From NCBI GenBank assembly GCA_007123575.1, contig SKKV01000283.1, positions 1 to 20,840 of the forward strand: a DNA stretch of 20,840 bases. The letters are read 5' to 3'. Below are positions 1-6,745 of this stretch, one piece after another. The stretch is from Wenzhouxiangella sp. Lineage in GTDB: Bacteria; Pseudomonadota; Gammaproteobacteria; Xanthomonadales; Wenzhouxiangellaceae. The notes beneath the pieces are model-generated. The model did no database searches. It was given only the letters and a program-made list of their open reading frames with translations, and was not told the origin of the DNA. Numbering within the stretch: position 1 is the first letter of the stretch; every line of letters starts with the position of its first letter. Made by a program: the position numbers and the translations under genes.

Positions 1-2126
1 AGGGTCAGGTTGAGCGTGAAGCTGTCGAGGTCTGACCAGTCCAGTACGTAACGCATTGATGCCCCGGCGCGGGCGCGCAGGCGGGCAGTGTCGGCATTGA
101 AGCTGGCGTAGGTGACGTTGAGCGCGCCGGCATCGCCGCCCATCGGGATCGGGCCGCGAGTGAGCCTGAGCCAGCGGTTGAGCAGGCCGGCCTGGGCCAT
201 GGGATGGCGGATGGTCAGATCCTGGATCATGCCCAGCGGCCACAGTCCGGGCATCAAGGCGTTATCCAGGGCCAGGCGTGAGGCTTCGTCTCGGTCGCGC
301 ACTGGCGCAGGAATGGCCGCGGGGCCGGCGTGCAGCCATTCATCGAAGACCACCTGCATGGTGCGCCAGTCCAGCTCCGGGTTGCCGTCGAACAGGGCCT
401 GGGGCAGAAAATGCCACCAGCGAATGAACAGGCCGGCTATCTCGGAGTCGGTGCGCATGACCCCGTCCCAGGCACGAATCTCGTCGGCCAGTCGATTACG
501 GCCGGTGTCCTCGGCGGTAGCCGCCAGCCAGTCTTTCCAGCTCAGGGCGCGGTCGGATGTCCGATCAAGCTGGAAGGCGACCATGTCGGCCGGGGTGAAC
601 CTGTCCTGGCCGGAGAGGTGATCGCTGATCCGGCGCTTGCGCAGGTGTTTGTAGAACCCCGGGATCGGGTGCGGCCAGTTGCCGTCCACTGCGTGGTTGT
701 TGGCGTTGGCCAGCCAGCCCTGGTCCGGATTCAAGGCGTACGGGCGCTGCGCTGGAGGATGGAAGCCGTCCCAGCCATGCTCGGGGTTCATGCCGTCAAG
801 CACGGCGAAATGATGGCGATGCCGACGCACGGGAATGGGGCTGGACTGAACATAGCCGATATTGCCCTGTCGGTCGGAGTAGCTCCAGTTGACCGATAGT
901 GCCCCGACCTGGCTGGCCGCCTGCCGGAACTCATCGAAGCTGGAAGCCCGATGGATGGCCATGGCGTTGTCGAGCAGTTCGGCCACGGGCAAATCGAAAC
1001 CGGCCCATTGCATGACCAGGGCCTCGTCTTCGCTTTTTTCCAGCACCCGGCCGTGACGGCTGTACTGGAATTCCCGGGTCAGCGGTCGGTCGCTGCCGCG
1101 GACCTGGAAGCTTTCGATGCGGCGATGCAGGCGCTCGGGGCCGTTGACGCTGAGCAGTTGCTCAGGGTTTTCCGGGTCGCGTGGAAAGCGCCAGATCTCG
1201 AACAGGTCGACCGGGGCGACGGTAAAGGCCCAGGCAATGCGGCCGTTATGTCCCATGGCAACAAAGGGCATGCCGGGCGCGGTGACGCCGAGCAGATCCA
1301 GCCCTTCGGCCGAGTGCAGTCCGACGGCATACCACATGCCGGGAGCGACGTCGTACTCCAGATGCGGGTCGGATGCATGCAAGGCATGACCGGTTTCAGA
1401 GCGTTGCGGCGCTACCACCCAGGTATTGGAGCCCTCGGCCATGCTGAAAGTCGGGACAGTTGGTCGGGCCCAGCCGTCCAGTACCTCCAGCCACTGACGG
1501 GCGTCATCCCCGTGCAGTTCAACCACGGCCCGCCAGGCTTCACTCATGCGCTGAACCAGGGTGGTGGCGTAAAAACTCTGGTAGTAGGCAATGGCGATGA
1601 CGTCTTCCACGCGCCAGTCTGCAGGCCGGTGGCGCAGCAGGAGAAATTCGGGCGGTAGCCGATCGCTGGCAGCGATCTTGCTGTTGATGCCGTCAACGTA
1701 GGCCTGGACCAGTTTCTCGGTATCCGGGTTCAGTACTGGGCGATCGTCTTCGATGCGCTGGGCAAAGCCCATGGGGCGGGTCACCAGGTCCAGTTCCAGG
1801 CCCGGCTGACCGAACAATTCAGCCAGATCGCCGCGGGTCACGCGCCGGATCAATTCCATCTGGAACAGGCGCTCGCCAGCGTGCAGCCAGCCCAGCGCCC
1901 GAAAGGCATCAAGATCGCTTTCGGCATAAACCCGGGGAATGCCGCGTTCGTCGAACAGGATCTCGACATCGGCCTCCAGCGCGGCGACCCCGGTCGTGCC
2001 CTCGTAGGCGATGACCGAGTGGCTCATCCAGGCGCGACCGCCAAACCAGACCGCGGCCAGCAGCGCGGGTACGGTGATCACGCTGACCCAGAAGCTGCGC
2101 AGCAGCAGGCGACGAGTTCCGTGCAT
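1..2126 (-). CDS. Penicillin acylase family Ntn-hydrolase, membrane-anchored (C-terminus beyond left edge)
   Basis: Reading leftward from the ATG at 2126, the frame stays open for 708 codons to the window edge, so the C-terminus is missing. Family members are autocatalytically processed amidases that hydrolyse penicillins, N-acyl-homoserine lactones or other N-acyl amides in the periplasm. The processing site is visible: a Glu-Gly-Ser-Asn-Thr-Trp motif at residues 231-236, where Ser233 would become the N-terminal nucleophile of the beta subunit. Downstream, ASDPHL, a GVTAPGMPF segment, GHNGRIAW and DRQGNIGY are typical beta-subunit motifs. Residues 1-33 (RRLLLR followed by a hydrophobic run) form a signal anchor or signal peptide. 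An in-frame TAG lies four codons upstream, so ATG 2126 is the first possible ATG start; no clear Shine-Dalgarno is seen. It begins 9 nt after the REC-REC-GGDEF gene and is probably cotranscribed with it. The family is clear; the substrate cannot be read from sequence. Confidence 0.9.
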   Translation of the reverse strand, partial: MHGTRRLLLRSFWVSVITVPALLAAVWFGGRAWMSHSVIAYEGTTGVAALEADVEILFDERGIPRVYAESDLDAFRALGWLHAGERLFQMELIRRVTRGDLAELFGQPGLELDLVTRPMGFAQRIEDDRPVLNPDTEKLVQAYVDGINSKIAASDRLPPEFLLLRHRPADWRVEDVIAIAYYQSFYATTLVQRMSEAWRAVVELHGDDARQWLEVLDGWARPTVPTFSMAEGSNTWVVAPQRSETGHALHASDPHLEYDVAPGMWYAVGLHSAEGLDLLGVTAPGMPFVAMGHNGRIAWAFTVAPVDLFEIWRFPRDPENPEQLLSVNGPERLHRRIESFQVRGSDRPLTREFQYSRHGRVLEKSEDEALVMQWAGFDLPVAELLDNAMAIHRASSFDEFRQAASQVGALSVNWSYSDRQGNIGYVQSSPIPVRRHRHHFAVLDGMNPEHGWDGFHPPAQRPYALNPDQGWLANANNHAVDGNWPHPIPGFYKHLRKRRISDHLSGQDRFTPADMVAFQLDRTSDRALSWKDWLAATAEDTGRNRLADEIRAWDGVMRTDSEIAGLFIRWWHFLPQALFDGNPELDWRTMQVVFDEWLHAGPAAIPAPVRDRDEASRLALDNALMPGLWPLGMIQDLTIRHPMAQAGLLNRWLRLTRGPIPMGGDAGALNVTYASFNADTARLRARAGASMRYVLDWSDLDSFTLNLT

Positions 2127-2135
2127 AAAGGGTAA

Positions 2136-3458
2136 CTATGCGGCGCTAACGGCGCGGGGTGTCGGGTCCGTGCAGCGACCCAGGCTGGCGTGAACGACAA
2201 CTTGGTTGCGACCGCTTGCCTTGGCCTCGTAGACGGCCTGATCAGCCAGGCGGATGAGCTGTTCCAGTACGATGGGGCGACCTGGAGGGCGCGAGCTCAC
2301 GCCAAGGCTGGAGGTGATCTGAATGCCGGCCGGGTTGAGCTTCTCGATTCGCTGGCGAATCTGATGGGCTCGGCTTTCTGCATCCTCCAGCGGGCAGTGC
2401 GGCAGGATCAGCAGCATTTCCTCGCCGCCGAATCGAACGGCGAAATCTTCCTCTCGGCAGGAAGCGGTCAGCATGGCACCAACCGATGCCAGGGCCTGAT
2501 CGCCAACCAGGTGACCGTGCTTGTCGTTGATTTCCTTGAAATGATCAAGATCGAGGATGATGACGCTCAAGTCCATGTCGTGGCGATTGGCCGCCGAGGT
2601 GATCTTGCTGGCAAACTCGGCCAGCGAGTTGCGGTTGTACAAGCCGGTGAGCGGATCGGTCATGGCCATTTCGTAGAGCTGGATTCGCTGCTGCTGCACC
2701 TTGTCGAAAAGCTGTTTCTGCACGACCAGGTTGCGTATGCGGGCGGCAGCCTCTTCCTGGATCACCGGCTTTGGAATGAAGTCGTTGATGCCCAGGCGAA
2801 ACAGCTCAACCCGGCGAATATCATCGTCCAGGCCGGACATGGCCAAAATGGGCATGCGCGCCTTGTCGGGGTGCTGTTCGCGCAGTTGGCTGACCAGGGC
2901 AACGCCTGACATCTCGCCTTCGACCAGAATGTCGCTGATCACCAGATCATGCACCTTTTCATCGAAATGCCGGTAGGCTTCGGCCGCGCTGACGAAATGA
3001 TCGACCTTGAGGCCCATGCTTTCCATCAGGCGAGTCATTACCTTGAAGACGGTGCGGCTGTCTTCGACATACAGCACGCGGCCGCTCAGCGTCTGGTCGT
3101 CGTGATCGGCCATGCGCGAGGCGCGATGGAACAGATCCTCGATACCCGTTTTCGGGCAGATATCGGTAATGCCGGCCTCGAAGGCCTGACGCCGCGTGCG
3201 ATTGTCCTGGGCCGAGGTCAGCAGAACGATGGGCACGTTGCGACAGTGCGGCATGGTGCGAACCTGCCGGCAGAAGCGAATGCCATCGATATCAGGCAGG
3301 GACAGGGAGACGGCGATGAAGTCGACCGAGCGACCTTCAAGCAGACGCAGCCCGCTGATGCCGTCGGTAGCGATCAGGGGTTCGTGACCGGCATGCAAAA
3401 CCATCCGCTCCCAAACGGAACGGAATACCTTGCTATGGTCGACGAAAAGAACCCTCAT
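2136..3458 (-). CDS. Response regulator with two receiver domains and a GGDEF diguanylate cyclase output
   Basis: 440 aa cytoplasmic protein resembling PleD-type regulators: REC1 (about 1-115), REC2 (126-240) and a GGDEF domain (about 265-425) joined by a helical linker. A diguanylate cyclase makes cyclic di-GMP from two GTP. REC2 looks competent: acidic Asp133, phospho-acceptor Asp176 in VISDI, and Lys230 in PKP. REC1 keeps Asp7 and Lys103, but the acceptor position in AVSLSLPDIDG is Ser51, so it is probably a pseudo-receiver. The cyclase signature is GGEEM (344-348) instead of GG(D/E)EF; the two glycines and catalytic acid are intact. An RxxD product-inhibition site (Arg335-Glu-Glu-Asp338) sits exactly five residues before it. 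Phosphorylation of REC2 by an unlinked histidine kinase probably drives dimerisation; no kinase is nearby. The ATG at 3458 is preceded only by a weak GAAAG. The acylase gene follows after 9 nt. Confidence 0.93.
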   Translation of the reverse strand: MRVLFVDHSKVFRSVWERMVLHAGHEPLIATDGISGLRLLEGRSVDFIAVSLSLPDIDGIRFCRQVRTMPHCRNVPIVLLTSAQDNRTRRQAFEAGITDICPKTGIEDLFHRASRMADHDDQTLSGRVLYVEDSRTVFKVMTRLMESMGLKVDHFVSAAEAYRHFDEKVHDLVISDILVEGEMSGVALVSQLREQHPDKARMPILAMSGLDDDIRRVELFRLGINDFIPKPVIQEEAAARIRNLVVQKQLFDKVQQQRIQLYEMAMTDPLTGLYNRNSLAEFASKITSAANRHDMDLSVIILDLDHFKEINDKHGHLVGDQALASVGAMLTASCREEDFAVRFGGEEMLLILPHCPLEDAESRAHQIRQRIEKLNPAGIQITSSLGVSSRPPGRPIVLEQLIRLADQAVYEAKASGRNQVVVHASLGRCTDPTPRAVSAA

Positions 3459-3612
3459 CTTTCGGTATCCATTGCAAAACTAAGCCTTGACTGTGAACCA
3501 ATCCCCACAAAAACGCCACTGCAAGGCACAACCATTTGAAAATAGCACATTCAGCCACGAAATCGCTACTGCTGGTAAACAATTGACCGCTTTTCAGGGT
3601 AATCTTGCGCAT
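3433..3612 (-). CDS. Possible small membrane protein upstream of the GGDEF gene (tentative)
   Basis: An open frame of 59 codons starts at ATG 3612, with AGGA eight nucleotides upstream, and runs 26 nt into the start of the REC-REC-GGDEF gene in another frame. The product would have one hydrophobic segment (WLCLAVAFLWGLV, about residues 29-41) and basic ends. I recognise no family. It could be a real small membrane protein, a leader whose translation couples to the regulator (which has only a weak ribosome-binding site), or chance. Support is limited to the ribosome-binding site, the hydrophobic segment and the overlap. Confidence 0.22.
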   Translation of the reverse strand: MRKITLKSGQLFTSSSDFVAECAIFKWLCLAVAFLWGLVHSQGLVLQWIPKDEGSFRRP

Positions 3613-3643
3613 TTCCGCATTCCTAGGGAGCTGCAGCGATACC

Positions 3644-4210
3644 ATGCCAAAAGCCAGCGAAGTAAAGCGTGGACAGGTCATTGATCATGACGGAGCCGTC
3701 TACGCCGTGCGCCAGATCGATCGTTCGGCACCGACCGCCCGCGGCGGCGGAACGCTGTATCGGTTCAAGCTGGAAGGCATTCCCTCCGGTGACCGCAGGG
3801 AGCTGACCTTCAAGGGCGATGACATCATTCGCGAGGCCGACCTGGTGCGTCGGCAGAGCGAATACTCCTACCGCGACGGCGACGATTTCGTGTTCATGGA
3901 CAGCGAGGATTTCAGCCAGTACCAGCTGGGCGAAGCGGCCATTGGAGAGGCGGCCGGCTACATCACCGACGGACTCCAGGGGATTTACGTGCTGATCATT
4001 GCCGACCGCCCGGTGGCCATCCAGCTACCGCAGTCGGTGGTGCTTTCCGTGACTGACACCGCGCCGGTAATGAAAGGGGCGACGGCCAGCAAGTCAAGCA
4101 AGCCGGCGACCCTGGAGACTGGCCTGGAGGTGATGGTGCCGGACTACATCACACCGGGCGAGCGGATCAAGGTCAACACGGAGACCGGTGACTTCATGAG
4201 CCGGGTTTGA
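3644..4210 (+). CDS. efpL: Elongation factor P-like protein EfpL (YeiP)
   Basis: 188 aa. EF-P paralogue that binds the ribosomal E/P-site region and relieves stalling on proline-rich or other difficult nascent sequences. The N-terminus MPKASEVKRGQVI and the loop SAPTARGGGTLY match the YeiP subfamily: the loop tip carries Arg33 where true EF-P has a modified lysine or arginine in a shorter loop, so post-translational modification by EpmA or EarP is not expected. FKGDDI, YVFMD-type (DFVFMD) and KPATLETG blocks cover the following OB domains, and the length fits the family. ATG 3644 is chosen because it matches the family N-terminus; AGGGAG lies about 13 nt upstream, a long spacing, and a TTG at 3605 is a less likely alternative. 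The stop TGA (4208-4210) shares its A with the tyrA ATG, so the two are probably translationally coupled. Confidence 0.95.
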   Translation: MPKASEVKRGQVIDHDGAVYAVRQIDRSAPTARGGGTLYRFKLEGIPSGDRRELTFKGDDIIREADLVRRQSEYSYRDGDDFVFMDSEDFSQYQLGEAAIGEAAGYITDGLQGIYVLIIADRPVAIQLPQSVVLSVTDTAPVMKGATASKSSKPATLETGLEVMVPDYITPGERIKVNTETGDFMSRV

Positions 4211-5319
4211 TGACAGACTCGATCACTCCCAGCCTGGAATCGCTGCGCGCCGAGCTCGACCAGGTCGACGCTGAATTGGTGGGCCTGGCTGCCCGCCGCC
4301 AGCAAATCGTGTCGGATATCGGCCGGCTCAAGCACGGAGTAGGCCGGCAGGTACGCGATTTCCGCCGCGAGCGCCAGGTACTGGACCATGTGCGCCGACG
4401 AGCGGTGGAGACCGGCCTGGACCCGAACCTGGCCGAGGAATTGCTCAAGCGTCTGATTGATGCTTCGCTGGCCAGGCAGGAACAGGAGCGTGGCCAGCGC
4501 CGCGCCCGTGGCCGCGGCCAGCAGGCGCTGGTGATCGGCGGCGCCGGTCGGCTCGGCGGCTGGCTGGCCGACTTTCTGGACAATCAGGGTTTCAGCGTGC
4601 TGCTGGCTGATCCGACGCTGCACGTTGATCCCGAGCAGGGCCGCTTCAGCGACTGGCGGCACGCTCCTTCAGCCGTCGACCTGACCGTGGTGGCGTGTCC
4701 GATCGCGGTCAGTGCCGGCATTATCAGCGCACTGGCCGAGCGTGCCCAACCCGGGCTGGTGCTGGAAGTGGCCTCGGTCAAGAGCGGCCTGATTGATACC
4801 TTGCGCAGCGCAGCCGGGGCAGGCCTGAAAATCTGCGCCGTTCACCCCATGTTCGGCCCCGATACTCGTCTTCTGGCCGGTCGCAACGTGCTGCTGATGG
4901 ATGTTGGCAGCGGCGACGCCGTGGCCGAAGCCCGGGCCTTGTTCGACGACACCATGGCCGAGCTGCACGACATAGATATCGAGCACCACGATCGCCTGAT
5001 GGCCCTGGTGCTGGGTCTGTCGCACGCGCTCAATATCGCCTTCTTTTCAGCCCTGTCCGAATCCGGATTGCCAGCGGCCGAACTGAACGCCGCGGCCAGC
5101 ACCACCTTTGCCCGCCAGCTTGCCGTGGCCCGCAACGTTGCCGCTGAGAACCCCAGCTTGTACTTCGAAATCCAGTCATTGAACCGCCACGGTCAGTGGT
5201 CAAGGCAGCTGCTGGCAGACGCCGTCGCCAGCCTGTCAAAGGCGGTCGACGAAGATCGGCCGGACGCGTTTGTCGAGGCGATGACGAAGGGGCGGGAGTA
5301 TCTGGAGGAGCTGGGGTAA
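4210..5319 (+). CDS. tyrA: Bifunctional chorismate mutase / prephenate dehydrogenase (T-protein)
   Basis: 369 aa. Converts chorismate to prephenate and then oxidatively decarboxylates prephenate to 4-hydroxyphenylpyruvate for tyrosine synthesis. Residues about 8-95 form an all-helical AroQ chorismate mutase: Arg13, the ARR pair at 28-30, Lys41 in GRLKH, and an Asp-Phe-Arg-Arg-Glu block at 50-54 match the E. coli T-protein active site. From about 104 comes a dehydrogenase with a degenerate Rossmann loop (VIGGAGRLGG, 108-117), EVASVKS (186-192) and HPMFGP (212-217), the latter two being hallmarks of TyrA. Length is close to E. coli TyrA (373 aa). I place the start at ATG 4210, which overlaps the efpL stop as TGATG; a TTG at 4207 is in frame. 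No separate ACT domain is visible, as is normal for this form, where tyrosine inhibits through the dehydrogenase domain. Confidence 0.96.
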   Translation: MTDSITPSLESLRAELDQVDAELVGLAARRQQIVSDIGRLKHGVGRQVRDFRRERQVLDHVRRRAVETGLDPNLAEELLKRLIDASLARQEQERGQRRARGRGQQALVIGGAGRLGGWLADFLDNQGFSVLLADPTLHVDPEQGRFSDWRHAPSAVDLTVVACPIAVSAGIISALAERAQPGLVLEVASVKSGLIDTLRSAAGAGLKICAVHPMFGPDTRLLAGRNVLLMDVGSGDAVAEARALFDDTMAELHDIDIEHHDRLMALVLGLSHALNIAFFSALSESGLPAAELNAAASTTFARQLAVARNVAAENPSLYFEIQSLNRHGQWSRQLLADAVASLSKAVDEDRPDAFVEAMTKGREYLEELG

Positions 5320-5418
5320 AGGATCAAGGGGCAAGGATCAAGGATCAAGGAGCAAGGAGCAAGGAGCAAGGATTGAAATCTTTGCCTTGTGCCTTGTTCC
5401 TTGCGCCTTGATCCTGAT
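5319..5418. repeat. Heptameric repeat array with inverted partner (AAGGATC/AAGGAGC), probable bidirectional terminator
   Basis: Eight 7-bp units run in perfect phase from 5319 to 5374: AAGGATC, AAGGGGC, AAGGATC twice, AAGGAGC three times, then AAGGATT. After a 9-nt gap, reverse-complement units (GCCTTGT twice, TCCTTGC, GCCTTGA, then TCCTGAT) fill 5384-5418. The outer parts pair over roughly 28 bp with about four mismatches, giving a strong hairpin. The array begins within the tyrA stop codon and ends six bases before the stop codon of the convergent isovaleryl-CoA dehydrogenase gene, so a two-way transcription end is likely. Confidence 0.85.
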
Positions 5419-5423
5419 TGCTA

Positions 5424-6569
5424 TCAGCCGCCCTGGCTTAGCTCCCGGCCAATCAACATCCGCCTGATCTCATTGGTGCCCGCGCCGATATCGTAGAGCT
5501 TGGCGTCGCGGAGCAGTCTGCCGGTGGGGTACTCGTTGATGTAGCCGTTGCCGCCCAGGGCCTGGATGGCTTCCAGGGCGACCTTGACCGCGCTGGTCGA
5601 GGCGTGGAGCAGGCAGGCGGCGGCATTGATACGCGACTTGTCGCCGCGGTCATAATCAGCGCCGACCTGGTAGGCGAAGCCGCGCGAGGACTGCATCAGC
5701 GCATACATGTCTCCGATCTTGGCCTGCATCAGCCCGAATTCCGACAAGGTGCGACCAAACTGCTTGCGTTCGCCCACGTAGGGCAAGACCTGGTCCATCG
5801 CGGCCTGCATGATGCCGATCGGTCCGCCGGAGAGCACCAGGCGTTCGGAGTTCAGGCCAGACATGAGGATCTTCACACCCTGGTTGACTTCGCCAAGCAC
5901 GTTCTCGGCCGGGATCTCGCAGTTGTCGAACACCAGCTCGCAGGTATTCGATCCGCGCATGCCCAGCTTGTCCAGCTTCTGCGCCTTGCGGAAGCCGGGC
6001 ATGCCGTTCTCGATAATGAAGGCAGTCATGCAGCGGCTGCCGGCTTCCTTGCCGGCGGTGCGCATGTAGACCAGTGCGACGTCGCATTCGGGCCCGTTGG
6101 TGATCCACATCTTGGAGCCGTTGGCCACCCAGACATCGCCGTTCAGCTCGGCCTTGCAGGCCATGGAGCCAACCACGTCGGAACCGGCACCCGGCTCGGA
6201 CATGGCCAGCGCGCCTTTCCACTCGCCGCTGACCAGCTTGGGCACGTATTTCTCGCGCTGGGCCTCGGTACCGTTTCGGCACAAATTGTCCAGGCAGAGG
6301 TTCGAGTGGGCGCCGTAGGACAGCCCGATCGAGGCCGAGGCCCGGGAGATTTCTTCCATCGCCACCAGGTGGGCCAGGTAGCCCATCTCGGCGCCGCCGT
6401 ATTCACCCGGGATGGTGATGCCAAGCAGGCCCATTTCGCCCAGCTGCTGCCACAGCTCCTGCGGAAACTCGTTGGCCTCGTCAATCTCGGCCGCCCGCGG
6501 CGCAATGGCTTCCTCGGCAAAGCGCCGAGTCGTCTCCCGCAGTAGTTCGATGTCTTCGGTTAGTTTCAT
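5424..6569 (-). CDS. ivd: Isovaleryl-CoA dehydrogenase
   Basis: 381 aa FAD flavoenzyme of the acyl-CoA dehydrogenase family, full length. Oxidises isovaleryl-CoA to 3-methylcrotonyl-CoA in leucine catabolism and hands electrons to ETF. Assignment to this branch rests on several points: SYGAHSNLC (84-92) is almost identical to the mammalian enzyme; MSEPGAGSD (123-131), WITNGP (155-160) and KLGMRGSNTCEL (201-212) are conserved; and the catalytic base is Glu242 in MSGLNSERL, the isovaleryl-specific position, whereas the usual late Glu is replaced in YDIGAGTNE (359-367). The upstream neighbour is leucine dehydrogenase on the same strand, which supports the pathway. The ATG at 6569 has no recognisable Shine-Dalgarno: a GTTTACG repeat array begins four bases upstream. 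The symbol liuA is also used for this gene. Confidence 0.96.
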   Translation of the reverse strand: MKLTEDIELLRETTRRFAEEAIAPRAAEIDEANEFPQELWQQLGEMGLLGITIPGEYGGAEMGYLAHLVAMEEISRASASIGLSYGAHSNLCLDNLCRNGTEAQREKYVPKLVSGEWKGALAMSEPGAGSDVVGSMACKAELNGDVWVANGSKMWITNGPECDVALVYMRTAGKEAGSRCMTAFIIENGMPGFRKAQKLDKLGMRGSNTCELVFDNCEIPAENVLGEVNQGVKILMSGLNSERLVLSGGPIGIMQAAMDQVLPYVGERKQFGRTLSEFGLMQAKIGDMYALMQSSRGFAYQVGADYDRGDKSRINAAACLLHASTSAVKVALEAIQALGGNGYINEYPTGRLLRDAKLYDIGAGTNEIRRMLIGRELSQGG

Positions 6570-6573
6570 TTTC

Positions 6574-6743
6574 GGATACGGTTTACGTGAAACGGTTTAC
6601 GCTTGACGGTTTACGGTTTAAGGGTCGCTCCGATCAGTTTCTCGGGCCCCCATAGTGATCAAGAATCTTCAGCTTGGCAGGCTGCGTCTAATGTAAACGA
6701 AGCCCGCCCGTAAACCGTAAACCGGAACCCGTAAACCGTTGTT
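6574..6743. repeat. GTTTACG heptameric repeats in facing arrays between leucine and isovaleryl-CoA dehydrogenase genes
   Basis: On the plus strand, seven 7-bp units in phase cover 6574-6622: GGATACG, GTTTACG, TGAAACG, GTTTACG, CTTGACG, GTTTACG, GTTTAAG. Facing them, 6709-6743 holds the reverse-complement word: CGTAAAC, CGTAAAC, CGGAACC, CGTAAAC, CGTTGTT. The inner copies (6607-6623 and 6708-6724) pair at 16 of 17 positions. One array ends two bases from the leucine dehydrogenase stop codon, the other four bases from the isovaleryl-CoA dehydrogenase ATG; a non-repetitive core of about 85 bp lies between. In RNA this would fold into a stem between the two cistrons. Confidence 0.85.
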
Positions 6744-6745
6744 TA

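Noticed and set aside
3459..3643. Promoters in the efpL / GGDEF divergent spacer
   Set aside because: TTGACC (3583-3588) and TAATCT (3600-3605) are only 11 bp apart, and other pairs fail on spacing, so no promoter is called.
5319..5418. CRISPR array
   Set aside because: Units are 7 bp with no spacers, and half of them are inverted; no cas genes are present.
5604..6545. Open frame of 313 codons on the plus strand
   Set aside because: Antisense to isovaleryl-CoA dehydrogenase, which is complete and well conserved.
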